A stretch of DNA of 52,330 nucleotides from a virus. Each line of letters opens with the position of its first letter. The first letter of the stretch is position 1. A program made the position numbers and the translations under genes. Location of the stretch: positions 1 to 52,330 of IMG/VR virus record IMGVR_UViG_3300030385_001830, one strand, 5' to 3'. The notes beneath the pieces were generated by a model. That model saw only the letters and a program-made list of their open reading frames with translations, searched no databases and was not told the DNA's origin. Below are positions 19,361 to 28,548 of this stretch, in pieces.

Positions 19361-20817
19361 ATAATCCATTCCTTATAGCCCTCTGCCATCACCAGAGAAC
19401 TGATATTTATTTTATTGCGTAGGGCTTGCAGAATTTTTTCGTCAATCGTTCCTTTGGTTATTATGTCTATATAGGTAACTTTATTAGTCTGGCCTATACG
19501 GTGCGCTCTATCTTCACTTTGAAGCCTAACTTCTAAATCATAGCCATTACTGTAATAAATCACTGTTTTTGCTTCAGTTAATGTAAGGCCGTAACCACCT
19601 GTTCTTGGCTGTCCTACAAAGAACCGTAAAGGGTGGGCTGGGTCTTGAAACTTCTCTACAATGTCTTGTCTTTCTTCACCTTTTGTTGCTCCATAAAACG
19701 TCTCCACAGTTTCTGGGCCATACTCTGCTGCTATGGCAGTGCGTATAGAAAGAATATCATGGGTAAAGTTTGCCCAGATAATAACCTTTCCATCTGTTTC
19801 CTCTAATACAGCTAAAAGCTCTTTGGGCTTTTGGGTATCTACAGTTACTATGCTCCCGTCCTCTAACTTGGCAAAGCCTGAACATACCTGTTGCAGCCGT
19901 AAAATTTGAGTAAGGATAGTAGATGCAGTAATCATGCCCTTTTGCTCTACAAAAGCTATGGCATGGCTCTTTAAGTCTGAATACAGCTTTTGTTGCTCTT
20001 TAGTTAGTTCTACCTCTCGCTTTATATACACCTTATCGGGTAAATCTAAACAATCCTCTTTTCTTACTCGATAACTAAAAGGAAGAAGTAAGCGATTGAG
20101 TTCTGTTAAATTTTGAAATCCCACCACCGCATGAAAGCTGTGTGTCCCTACTGTACGTCTTACCAACTTGGCATACCTGTTTTGAAATGACCAATAGGAA
20201 CTCTGATTTAAACATTCTTCTTGTAAAAACTCACATTGAGAATACAGGTCTATAGGGCTTTTAGTTACAGGGCTACCAGTTAAGATACGCCGATACCCTG
20301 AAAATTTACTTAGCTTAATTAAATTTTTAGTTCTAGCTGCCTTGGGGGATTTAATGGTGGTGCTTTCATCTATTGCTAGTAGAGCTTTACGGCATTGTAA
20401 AAATTGAGCCGCTTTTTGAAACCCCCGTTTGGTGCTTAATGCTTCAACATTCATTAAAAATATTTTAAGGGTGTAATCTACTTTATCCAGTTTACTTAGT
20501 TCTTTCTCCTTCTTCTTTGTTTTTTCTGGTGACCATGCCACTACTACTGCTTGAATATGATCTGGCAAATGGGTTGGGAGTTCTTTGCGTTCCCAGTTAT
20601 GGTAGACACTCTTTGGTGCAACAATAAGTGCAGAGTCTAAATGCCCTTTGTCATATAGCAGACATATGTTGTCAATGAGGACTTTTGATTTCCCAGTGCC
20701 CATATCCATGAACAGAGCAAAGTACTCTTTATACCAAGATTGTTCCAATGCTTCTATTTGATGAGCATAAGGTTTTAGCTTAAATTTGTATCTCATACCT
20801 GCAATATCTTGCAACAT
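19357..20817 (-). CDS. SNF2/SWI2-type DEAD-like helicase
   Basis: 486 aa. Q-motif-like N-terminus (LKPYAHQIEAL), Walker A MDMGTGKSK with K43, DEAH-box variant IDEST (~154), motif III-like LTGSPV, and C-terminal helicase motifs V (GGYGLTLTEA) and VI (DRAHRIGQT). This is a compact phage SNF2-family ATPase that translocates on dsDNA, probably in replication or recombination. It is preceded by an AAAGAGG ribosome site in the CATAGAAAGAGG leader that also precedes accessory genes. With the 53-aa gene it is the only leftward transcription in the left half. Confidence 0.88.
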   Translation of the reverse strand: MLQDIAGMRYKFKLKPYAHQIEALEQSWYKEYFALFMDMGTGKSKVLIDNICLLYDKGHLDSALIVAPKSVYHNWERKELPTHLPDHIQAVVVAWSPEKTKKKEKELSKLDKVDYTLKIFLMNVEALSTKRGFQKAAQFLQCRKALLAIDESTTIKSPKAARTKNLIKLSKFSGYRRILTGSPVTKSPIDLYSQCEFLQEECLNQSSYWSFQNRYAKLVRRTVGTHSFHAVVGFQNLTELNRLLLPFSYRVRKEDCLDLPDKVYIKREVELTKEQQKLYSDLKSHAIAFVEQKGMITASTILTQILRLQQVCSGFAKLEDGSIVTVDTQKPKELLAVLEETDGKVIIWANFTHDILSIRTAIAAEYGPETVETFYGATKGEERQDIVEKFQDPAHPLRFFVGQPRTGGYGLTLTEAKTVIYYSNGYDLEVRLQSEDRAHRIGQTNKVTYIDIITKGTIDEKILQALRNKINISSLVMAEGYKEWII

Positions 20818-20888
20818 GGGTATAGCCTCTTTCTATGGCTTACTTTGTAAATGATATGCACCCCATTACGGAGCGCATACCTGATTAC

Positions 20889-21050
20889 TTATTTCGCTCT
20901 TTCATTATTACCAAGCGTTGCTATAGCATTAGCTAAATTCAGAACGGCTTGCGAGTATTTCATCGCTTCGTCTTGATTCTGACTCTGCTCTGCTTTGCTG
21001 ACTAACGACTTTACTGCTGTTTCCCAATACGCCGTGATTTCGTAATTCAT
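20889..21050 (-). CDS. Small helical protein, 53 aa
   Basis: The ATG lies nine bases after a GGAG ribosome site. The sequence is helical, Ala/Gln/Asn rich (KYSQAVLNLANAIATL) and has the composition of small phage accessory proteins. It precedes the helicase on the same strand, so the two probably share a transcript from a promoter in 21060-21140. Function unknown. Confidence 0.6.
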   Translation of the reverse strand: MNYEITAYWETAVKSLVSKAEQSQNQDEAMKYSQAVLNLANAIATLGNNERAK

Positions 21051-21302
21051 GGGTTCTAACTCCTGAATATATAATGGCGATTTAGGCCCGCCGTTGCCTT
21101 ACTGCTACTTTACTATATAGTGGTAAAATAAAAAAGTAGTAATTTACTTTTAACGACTTTCTATAATATACAATATACAATATATCCTACAGACCCCAAC
21201 TTTCGGGGACGCGCGACTCATTTTCTATTAAAATATATTGGTAAACTTTTTTATTATATGCCTATAATACTAAACCTGCTATATAGCCATGTAGAGAAAG
21301 AC
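21051..21302. promoter_or_regulatory. Divergent control region between the leftward helicase and rightward replication operons
   Basis: AT-rich, no gene seen. Leftward: TATATAGTAAAGT at 21107-21119 (minus), also found before the terminase gene. Rightward: consensus TATAAT near 21172. An inverted repeat AAAGTA-N6-TACTTT lies near 21135, direct TATACAATA repeats at 21172-21187, a CCCC/GGGG hairpin at 21193-21208, and GGGACGCGCGA at 21206-21216, repeated at 40650. It could hold early promoters and possibly a replication origin; the origin role is speculative. Confidence 0.5.
21206..21216 (+). repeat. GGGACGCGCGA element, copy 1
   Basis: Exact 11-bp match to 40650-40660. Each copy follows an AT-rich TATACAATAT tract and is followed by a T-rich tract, so the two intergenic regions are related beyond the core. 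Possible protein-binding or origin element. Confidence 0.6.
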
Positions 21303-21668
21303 ATGACAGTTTACATAGTACAAGAACTTCGGGGAAGAAATTTTGCAGATGCCACCAGTTTCGGTGACTGTGAAATACTACTCCCAGCAGACGTGCAAAC
21401 CAGCTACTCCACTTTACCCACTATTAGGAAGCTAAACCAAAAACTTGCGGGTTTTTGTGATGATGACTATTTGTTATTGGCAGGGGATCCTGCGGCAATT
21501 GCCCTTGCTGCTTCCATAGCGGCTAGGTTCAACAACTCAAAATTTAAAATGCTCAAGTGGGATAGGCTAGAAGAAAAATACTATCCTCTAGAAGCCGACC
21601 TCACTGGTAAAGCAACAACACCAACATGGCAAACAGAAATATTGGAGGGGCCGAATGAAAAGGTTTGA
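21303..21668 (+). CDS. Conserved replication-module protein, unknown
   Basis: 121 aa from ATG 21303; an upstream in-frame ATG at 21258 would add 15 less typical residues. The core (VQELRGRNF, EILLPADVQ, then DDDYLLLAGDPAAI) is a conserved small protein at the start of podovirus replication modules, usually of unknown function. Its end overlaps the next gene. Confidence 0.75.
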   Translation: MTVYIVQELRGRNFADATSFGDCEILLPADVQTSYSTLPTIRKLNQKLAGFCDDDYLLLAGDPAAIALAASIAARFNNSKFKMLKWDRLEEKYYPLEADLTGKATTPTWQTEILEGPNEKV

Positions 21669-22200
21669 AAAAGTCAGCGAGGAATTGCACACTTTAGGTG
21701 ATGAATCATTAAGTGAAGTTAGCAGGTTAGCCAAACAACTCTCAGAGGCCCAACAAGAAGTAGAACAAATTGAAGAATTACTTAGAGTATGGAAAGGTGC
21801 AGCAAGGGAAATTGCAGAACAGTCATTACCAGACGCCATGAGTGAACTTAATCTTTCCGAGCTAACATTAAACGATGGTTCTAAAATTACCGTTAGTAAG
21901 TTTTATCGTACTTCTATTCCTAAAGACAGGGCAGACGAAGCCTTTACTTGGCTCATTGACAATAACCACGGCGACTTAATTAAAAACCAAGTTTCTGTAA
22001 ACTTTGTACGTGGGGAGGAAGAAAAGGCGCAAGAATTTGCGAATAAATTAATTAGTCAGGATATGGCAGTTAATACTCGCAAATGGGTAGAACCCATGAC
22101 CTTAAAAGCATTTTGTAAAGGTCAGACAGAAAAAGGGCACCATATTCCACCAGATTTATTTGGTTTGTATATAGGTGAAAAAGCAAAAATTAAACTATAA
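21655..22200 (+). CDS. Conserved phage protein with N-terminal coiled coil
   Basis: 181 aa. The first ~60 residues form a coiled coil (LAKQLSEAQQEVEQIEELL). The rest is a compact alpha/beta domain (LTLNDGSKITVSKFY, NNHGDLIKNQVSV) found next to replication genes in related phages. It may be a DNA-binding or replication accessory protein; no catalytic motif is visible. Confidence 0.7.
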   Translation: MKRFEKVSEELHTLGDESLSEVSRLAKQLSEAQQEVEQIEELLRVWKGAAREIAEQSLPDAMSELNLSELTLNDGSKITVSKFYRTSIPKDRADEAFTWLIDNNHGDLIKNQVSVNFVRGEEEKAQEFANKLISQDMAVNTRKWVEPMTLKAFCKGQTEKGHHIPPDLFGLYIGEKAKIKL

Positions 22201-22211
22201 GTGAGATACGT

Positions 22212-23006
22212 ATGCCAGAAATAACTGTAAGAAAAGCTACTAGCGTAGCGATAGCAAACAAGCAATTTGAGGAAATCAAAGATACAGGCTGGGATGAAGT
22301 TGAAGCCGAAGATCTTTCCATTCCTTTTGTTCGTATACTCCAATCCGGGAGTCCACAGGTTAAAAAGTCAGATGGTGCTTATCTCAAAGGTGCCCAAGAA
22401 GGCGACCTTTATAATACTGTGCAAAACTGTTGTTACAGTGGGGAAGATGGGATTTTAGTAATACCTTGTTATTACAGTAGGCGTTTTATTGAATGGATTC
22501 CCCGTAGCCAAGAAGGAGGCTACGTAGCTAGTTATACTAAAGATGACCCCATTAAAGGAACCGCTCATAAAAATGACAAAGGGCATGACATATTACCTAA
22601 TGGCAATGAATTAGTGAATACGGCACATTTTTACAGTTTGCTGCTTAATGCTGAAACAGGCCGTCCAGAACATGTGCTAATAACCATGTCTAGTACGGCA
22701 CTTAAAAAAGCACGGGCTTGGACTACAATGGCCCAATCTAAAACATATCTAAATTCTGGTGGGCGTACACAAATCCAACCCTTAATGGCGCATGTTTATA
22801 AATTGTCTACAGTTCCTGAAACTAATTCTTCAGGGACATGGGTAAATTGGAAAATAGAACATGAACGTCCATTAGATCTCGAGGATGAAAACGATCTCAG
22901 TATGTTTGAACTTGGTGTGCTGTTTGCTAAATCTGTTAAAGCGGATGAAGTAACCCCAGTTGAACAACCTGTTCATATAGAAGATGCTGATAATTCAGTC
23001 ATGTAA
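22212..23006 (+). CDS. Replication-module protein, possible ssDNA-binding protein
   Basis: 264 aa. Beta-rich, conserved core (SIPFVRILQSGSPQV, GILVIPCYYSRRFIEW) and an acidic C-terminal end (VHIEDADNSVM), a feature of phage single-stranded DNA-binding proteins. It sits immediately before the primase and two genes before a helicase. The SSB role is an inference from the acidic tail and position. Confidence 0.65.
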   Translation: MPEITVRKATSVAIANKQFEEIKDTGWDEVEAEDLSIPFVRILQSGSPQVKKSDGAYLKGAQEGDLYNTVQNCCYSGEDGILVIPCYYSRRFIEWIPRSQEGGYVASYTKDDPIKGTAHKNDKGHDILPNGNELVNTAHFYSLLLNAETGRPEHVLITMSSTALKKARAWTTMAQSKTYLNSGGRTQIQPLMAHVYKLSTVPETNSSGTWVNWKIEHERPLDLEDENDLSMFELGVLFAKSVKADEVTPVEQPVHIEDADNSVM

Positions 23007-23026
23007 TAGTTTCTTAAGGAAGTTAC

Positions 23027-24550
23027 ATGACATTAGAAGAAGAATTTAATAGCCTTTTTAAAGGCAGTGATATTGCTCATGGCACGTATGTTGTTAATGG
23101 CAGTAGGGACAGTGATGGAAAAAAGCAGGGAACTGCTAAGGTTATAAGAGAACCACCGTCTCCTGAGCTTTGGGGAAAGCACCTGAAAGGGGGAACAGGC
23201 TTAGGGATAATTCCTATCCGGAGTGATAACACTTGTCAGTGGGGAGCCATTGACATTGATGAATATGACATTGAACACAAAATACTGGTTCAAACTTTAA
23301 GATCCAATAAAATTCCTGCCGTAGTAGGTAGAACAAAAAGCGGTGGGGCGCATGTATGGATATTTTTAACAGAGCCAGTAGATGCTGCGGACATGCAAGG
23401 GAGACTGACCGAATTAGCGGCTGCGTTAGGATATTCTGGTAGTGAGATTTTTCCCAAGCAAACTACCATTCTTCTTGATAGAGGAGATACGGGCAACTTT
23501 TTAAACATGCCTTATCATGCAGCCAAGAACAGTACGCGCTATGCGTTTGATGATGAAGGAAATGGTTTAACAGCCACACAGTTTATTGAGTATGTTCGCC
23601 CTTTTATTTCCACTCCTTCCATTTTTAATAAGTTAGACTTTAGTTTTGGTATAAAAAAGCAAAAACACTTAAAGCAGGGGCCTCCTTGCTTGCAGCATTT
23701 ATGCGTTCAAGGCTTTGCAGAAGGGTCACGCAACAATGCCCTTTTTAATTTAGGGGTTTATGCTCGTCTTTCTGATATTGAAAATTGGGAAACCTTAGTA
23801 CAACGATACAATATTGACTACCTGCACCCGCCATTAAATCATGGTGAGGTAGGAACAATCATTAAACAACTCAACAAGAAAGAATATTTCTACAAATGTG
23901 AAGACCAACCCATTAAACCCTTCTGTAATAAAGAGGTATGTAAAAGTCGTAAATTTGGAGTAGGGCTTGGTACATTAGGAAGTGACCTAAGTAGCTTAAC
24001 CAAAATTGATGGAGATCCTCCCATTTGGATTTTAAATGTAGACGGTAACAGGGTAGAACTTTCTACCACCGGATTAACTTCTCAAACACAGTTTCAGAAA
24101 GAATGTGTAAGTCAGATAAATAAATTTCCATTAACAGTTGCTCAACGGGCATGGCAGGTTAGAATACAAACACTGTTGGATACTTTAACAGTGGTTGAGG
24201 TTCCACCAGACGCCACATTCAAAGGAGAATTTGAAGAATTAATGTATGCCTTTGCAGCAGAAAGAGCCAAAGGTGAAGAAAAAGAAGATATTTTACAGGG
24301 AATTGCAGTATGGATAGATGAACGGGTGTACTTTCAAGTTAAAGATTTGAAGAAGCACTTAACAGTTAATGATTTTAACCACTACACATCCAACAAAATT
24401 ACATTAAGATTACAAGACATAGGTGCAGAAAAAATGTTTTGGAGAACAAGAGGAAAAGGGGTACATGTGTGGTCTTTGCCACAGTCCTATTTTTCCGAAT
24501 CTGAAATTGAAATACCACTTCCACCAATCCCCCAAAAAGAAATTCTTTAA
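23027..24550 (+). CDS. TOTE-like archaeo-eukaryotic primase
   Basis: 507 aa, TAAGGAAG ribosome site. The AEP core carries the metal motif GAIDIDEYD (~residues 68-76), SGGAHVWIFL (~105-114) and a later HAAKNSTRYAF segment, the TOTE-type primase pattern. A Cys cluster (YKCEDQPIKPFCNKEVCK, ~285-305) follows, like the zinc knuckle of phage primases. It would make primers for PolA. It ends TAATG into the helicase gene, a fixed primase-helicase pair. Confidence 0.85.
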   Translation: MTLEEEFNSLFKGSDIAHGTYVVNGSRDSDGKKQGTAKVIREPPSPELWGKHLKGGTGLGIIPIRSDNTCQWGAIDIDEYDIEHKILVQTLRSNKIPAVVGRTKSGGAHVWIFLTEPVDAADMQGRLTELAAALGYSGSEIFPKQTTILLDRGDTGNFLNMPYHAAKNSTRYAFDDEGNGLTATQFIEYVRPFISTPSIFNKLDFSFGIKKQKHLKQGPPCLQHLCVQGFAEGSRNNALFNLGVYARLSDIENWETLVQRYNIDYLHPPLNHGEVGTIIKQLNKKEYFYKCEDQPIKPFCNKEVCKSRKFGVGLGTLGSDLSSLTKIDGDPPIWILNVDGNRVELSTTGLTSQTQFQKECVSQINKFPLTVAQRAWQVRIQTLLDTLTVVEVPPDATFKGEFEELMYAFAAERAKGEEKEDILQGIAVWIDERVYFQVKDLKKHLTVNDFNHYTSNKITLRLQDIGAEKMFWRTRGKGVHVWSLPQSYFSESEIEIPLPPIPQKEIL

Positions 24551-26070
24551 TGAACATTGTATTGGGGCCTCCAGGAACCGGAAAAACCACTAAGCTACTA
24601 TCCCTTGTAGAATTCTATTTGAATAAAGGGGTGGCCCCCGATAGAATTGGGTATTTTGCCTTTACCCGCCGCGCAGCTAATGAAGCGGTAGAAAGAGCAT
24701 GTTCTCAATTTTATTTATCAAAGAAAGACCTACCCTATTTTCGTACTCTTCACAGCTTGGCTTTTGTACAAGGAGGACTCAACCACAGCCAAATAATGAC
24801 GGATTCCAAATATCAGGAAGTAGCAGACTGGTTAAAAATAGGTAGTTTTTATATTAACCATAATGCTAATGATCAAGGGCCATATAAAGATTCTGGATAT
24901 GGGGATAAGTTTTTAGAAATCATAAATATTGCCAAAATTTTACAGCAGCCATTACGAAAAATTTATAAGGAAAGCATCGTTCCTCTTAAAACAGATTGGG
25001 CTAGAGTAGAATATGTAAGCAAAGGATTAGAACAGTGGAAAAAAACCCATCACCTTTTTGATTTTACAGACATGTTAGAATATTTCAATAAAAATAATTT
25101 AGCCCCCAAATTAGAAGTTTTATTTATAGATGAAGCCCAAGATTTAAGCCCCATCCAATGGGAAATGGTAAGGTTATTAGAAAATAATAGCCAAGAATGT
25201 TATATAGCAGGAGATGATGATCAAGCAATCTTCCGTTATGCAGGGGCAGATGTACAACAATTTATAAACTTAGAGGGGGAAGTGACCCTTTTAAACCAAA
25301 GTTATCGAATCCCAGCAATGCACCATGAATTATCTACCAGAGTTATTAGCCGAGTTAAAGGCCGCAGGAAAAAAGAATTTTCTCCAAGAAACGAAAAGGG
25401 AGGAATTTATTGGCATAGCCATTCCGAAGAGGTAGATATTTCAGAAGGAGACTGGCTCTTGTTGAGCAGAACAACCAGAGGAGCCAAACAAATAGAGGAA
25501 GAGGTACGTAGAAGGGGACATCTTTACAGTTACCGTAGTTCTAAAAGTATCGACTCCAAAGTTTTAGAGGCAGTGCGGTTATGGGAATTTTTGTTAGAGG
25601 GTGAAAGTATCACAGCAGAAAAAGTACGGTTGGTTTACCAACAGATGCTTTCTCGATCACAAATTGCGTATGGGCAAAAAGGAATGCCCCAAGGTCTAGA
25701 GGGCCAGTTTTATTCACTAGGAGACTTAAAACGGGATCACGGGTTATTACATACTTTGCCGTGGGACACAGGGTTAGGAAAAATTAGTGAACGAGACAGA
25801 ACCTATATCATAGCCTGTTTACGCAAGGGAGAATCTCTAAATACAGAACCCCGTATACGGATTTCAACTATACATTCTGCTAAAGGAGCTCAGGCAACAA
25901 ATGTTATGTTACTAACAGACACCATGAAAAGACCTTACTCCATGTGGCGTAAGCCAGATCATTATGAGGATGACGAAGCAAGAGTATTCTATGTTGGTTT
26001 AACGCGAGCATTTGAAAATTTACATTTAGTACATCCCATGTATAGTCAAGGTTATAGCTTACCTTACTAG
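24550..26070 (+). CDS. UvrD/Rep-family superfamily 1 helicase
   Basis: 506 aa. All SF1A motifs are visible: Walker A GPPGTGKTTK (residues 6-15), Ia FTRRAANEAVERA, II FIDEAQDLSP, III AGDDDQAIFRYAGAD, IV NQSYRIP, V STIHSAKGAQA and VI VFYVGLTRAFENL. It is shorter than bacterial UvrD but complete at the motif level. It couples to the primase by an overlap and is probably the replicative or repair 3'-5' helicase. Confidence 0.93.
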   Translation: MNIVLGPPGTGKTTKLLSLVEFYLNKGVAPDRIGYFAFTRRAANEAVERACSQFYLSKKDLPYFRTLHSLAFVQGGLNHSQIMTDSKYQEVADWLKIGSFYINHNANDQGPYKDSGYGDKFLEIINIAKILQQPLRKIYKESIVPLKTDWARVEYVSKGLEQWKKTHHLFDFTDMLEYFNKNNLAPKLEVLFIDEAQDLSPIQWEMVRLLENNSQECYIAGDDDQAIFRYAGADVQQFINLEGEVTLLNQSYRIPAMHHELSTRVISRVKGRRKKEFSPRNEKGGIYWHSHSEEVDISEGDWLLLSRTTRGAKQIEEEVRRRGHLYSYRSSKSIDSKVLEAVRLWEFLLEGESITAEKVRLVYQQMLSRSQIAYGQKGMPQGLEGQFYSLGDLKRDHGLLHTLPWDTGLGKISERDRTYIIACLRKGESLNTEPRIRISTIHSAKGAQATNVMLLTDTMKRPYSMWRKPDHYEDDEARVFYVGLTRAFENLHLVHPMYSQGYSLPY

Positions 26071-26131
26071 CTATGTGAAAAATAAAATGGCATACTTTTA
26101 TATGGTAATAAATTGTTCTCACAGAAAGGAG
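26068..26131 (+). promoter_or_regulatory. Promoter and leader before the DNA-modification cassette
   Basis: TAGCTA-N17-CATACT (26068-26096) with TAGCTATGTGA shared with the promoter at 34562, then leader CACAGAAAGGAG (26120-26131) shared with other accessory promoters. The palindrome found at those sites is not clearly present here. Confidence 0.5.
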
Positions 26132-26137
26132 AAATAG

Positions 26138-27208
26138 ATGGCTATTAGACCAAAAGGTTTTAACGGAAAACCTCCTGTAAAACCAGGAGATATTCAGAAG
26201 TTAGAAGTAACAAAAGAATTTTATAGGTGGATAGTAGAACGCCATGAAATCTATCGTCGCCGACTAGACGGTTATCCTTATCCATGGACAGAAGACCCTG
26301 TCTTAAATCGCTACAAATTCACTAACCCCTTTAGAGAAAATGATGCAGACACTATATGGATGCGTGATTATTTTAGGCCTGACATTTTAAACAAAAAAAT
26401 CGGTTTTGCTGATATCAACCATAATATAGTTAATGCCGCATTGTTTAGAATGATAGGCACCCCCGAATTTGCACAAGAGTTTTTAGAGCAGCATAGGTGG
26501 ATAACTAAAATTAATTACAACCCCGAGTTAATTAAAAAAATAATAAAAGACCGGCTGGCTGCAAAGAAAAAATGCTTCACGGGTGCATATATTGTTACTA
26601 ACCAAGGGATTAAAGCACCCAAGGCTGATGTGGTAATAGATGAATTTATCACACCACTGGCTAAGACACTTCAATACCCTTACACACTTCCCATAGAAGG
26701 CGCAATTTTCAATAGACCTGTTTTAGATTGCATGGAAGATTTACATTCCCTATTGAAAAAGTTTAAAGGGTTTGGGGGTGGAGGTTTTATGGCCTACGAG
26801 GTAGTTACTGATGTAGCTAACATGCCTTTTTATAATCCACTAACAATGAAAATGCGCCATCCTGCCAAGTATATTAGTGACAGGTACCGTTGGGCTAATG
26901 CAGGTCCCGGAGCCATACGAGGATTAAACCGTATATATGATTTTCCTTATAAAGCACGTATGCCGCAAAAAGACGCTAACCTTAGAATGCGAGAAATCAT
27001 AGGGCATAAGTACCTAGCGCATCAATTAGCCGAAGAAAAGGGTTATGACCCAATAGAATTTAAAGACATAGACATGCGCTGCATAGAACACAGCTTATGT
27101 GAATTTGATAAGTATTGCCGAGTTTGTTACAAACAAGGCAAACCCCGTTCTGTTTGTAAATATGACCAAGGGGAAATTTATCCTATTAAGGAAGGCCCAG
27201 TTAAATGA
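26138..27208 (+). CDS. Thymine-hypermodification family protein (hmdU kinase helical / aGPT-Pplase-like)
   Basis: 356 aa, strong AAAGGAG ribosome site. Visible family signatures: ERHEIYRRRLDGY, PWTEDPVLNRYKFTN, GFGGGGFMAYEVVTD, WANAGPGAIRGLNR and EHSLCEFDKYCRVC. They match the helical family described by Iyer and Aravind in phage thymine modification (5-hmdU DNA kinase helical domain and glutamyl/putrescinyl-thymine pyrophosphorylases). No Walker A is present, so it is more likely a transferase than the kinase. It leads a cassette with a glycosyltransferase and a TS-family enzyme. The exact reaction is unproven. Confidence 0.72.
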   Translation: MAIRPKGFNGKPPVKPGDIQKLEVTKEFYRWIVERHEIYRRRLDGYPYPWTEDPVLNRYKFTNPFRENDADTIWMRDYFRPDILNKKIGFADINHNIVNAALFRMIGTPEFAQEFLEQHRWITKINYNPELIKKIIKDRLAAKKKCFTGAYIVTNQGIKAPKADVVIDEFITPLAKTLQYPYTLPIEGAIFNRPVLDCMEDLHSLLKKFKGFGGGGFMAYEVVTDVANMPFYNPLTMKMRHPAKYISDRYRWANAGPGAIRGLNRIYDFPYKARMPQKDANLRMREIIGHKYLAHQLAEEKGYDPIEFKDIDMRCIEHSLCEFDKYCRVCYKQGKPRSVCKYDQGEIYPIKEGPVK

Positions 27209-28548
27209 AAATATTAATGACGCTTTACCAAATACAAGATTATGGTGGGATAATTAACCACCTTGAAAATCTTACACATGGGTTCAGGCGTAATGGTCAT
27301 CAAGTGGATGTGGTTATGTTATGCCCTAAGCATAAGATAACTAACGTAAAATCTAAACGGGACGATTGGCAAGTTAATCCCGAGGGCACAGGTTATAAAT
27401 TTAACCAAGCTAGAGGATGGACAGGGTTGCCTAAAGTACCCTACCTAAATGCAGCCGCTCGAGAAGCCTTCAGAGACCGCTGCGAGGAATATGATGGGGT
27501 GTTGTGGCATATACCTGTGCCTACCTTAAACAAGGAAAATAAGGGGGTCTCAGAGTGGGTAGAGTTATACAGCTCACGAGCTAAGAACTTTGCTATTCTT
27601 CATGATGGTAACTTCCCTAAGCTGTACCCTCACTTAAACCATGTCAAACATTATTTTAAAGGGTTGATATGTGTACATGAGGCAGCTTACAATGCAGCAG
27701 CCGCTATTGACCTAAAACGTATACTAATTGTTAATCCCTTTGACCTACACACATGGCGTAGAAACCCTGAAGGCTTTGCGCCGTTGAATTTTAATGAAAG
27801 AAATGGGTTTACTTCAGTACAAATATTCAAAGCATGGAAAAGGGTAGACGAATTAATACGCGCTATTCCTTTAATGAACAGCACTCAACACAAACGTATT
27901 GGGGGAGCGGGAATTGAGTACCGCTATATGACAAGCAAGGATAAGTGCAAACCTAAATATTATAACGAACAGGGAGAAAAAATTTGGGATGCAGCTTTAA
28001 AAAGAGGGATGCTGTATTTGGGAACTATCCCAAACTCTAGTGTGTATGCCCATTTAATGCAATCTAAATTACAGATAGACCCAAGCTGGTCTCACAAGTA
28101 TGCAGCCTACGGAGCTCACTTTAACCGCACAACCGTAGAAGCCATGATATGTGGTGCAGTCCCTATGGCAACTGACCTAGGAATGATAGACAGTAAAATA
28201 TTTAAACCAGATATTAACTATGTACAAATTCCCCACGATACCACTCCCAATTATTACGCTGCCCTACTTGACCATTGTTTAAGTGAAGATTATAAGGTGC
28301 AGTGGGAAACAATACGCCAGAACAACTTAGAGTTAATACCAAGGTTTGATTTACAAACAGTGGCGGGTGCTTATGGATATGTTATTCAATGGTCAAATTT
28401 TGCTGATCGAACCACAAACCAATATAGTGCTGAAAAAGGTGAGTTAAGTGACGAAGTAAGGGAAGCATCTAAGAAAAACCTAAAGTTCTTTGGGATAACC
28501 ACAACCGATAATTATAAGGAAAGTTTGGATTTATTTAGGACACACTAA
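27205..28548 (+). CDS. GT-B glycosyltransferase, GT4-like
   Basis: 447 aa, ATGA-type overlap with the gene before. The N-terminal Rossmann half begins MKILMTLYQIQDYGGIINHL, the Gly-rich loop of GT4 enzymes; the C-terminal half has FKAWKRVDELIRAIP and the E-x7-type donor motif TTVEAMICGAVPMATDLG. It transfers a sugar from a nucleotide donor. Sandwiched between two probable DNA-modification enzymes, it may glycosylate hydroxymethylated pyrimidines in the phage DNA; a cell-wall acceptor is the alternative. Confidence 0.82.
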   Translation: MKILMTLYQIQDYGGIINHLENLTHGFRRNGHQVDVVMLCPKHKITNVKSKRDDWQVNPEGTGYKFNQARGWTGLPKVPYLNAAAREAFRDRCEEYDGVLWHIPVPTLNKENKGVSEWVELYSSRAKNFAILHDGNFPKLYPHLNHVKHYFKGLICVHEAAYNAAAAIDLKRILIVNPFDLHTWRRNPEGFAPLNFNERNGFTSVQIFKAWKRVDELIRAIPLMNSTQHKRIGGAGIEYRYMTSKDKCKPKYYNEQGEKIWDAALKRGMLYLGTIPNSSVYAHLMQSKLQIDPSWSHKYAAYGAHFNRTTVEAMICGAVPMATDLGMIDSKIFKPDINYVQIPHDTTPNYYAALLDHCLSEDYKVQWETIRQNNLELIPRFDLQTVAGAYGYVIQWSNFADRTTNQYSAEKGELSDEVREASKKNLKFFGITTTDNYKESLDLFRTH

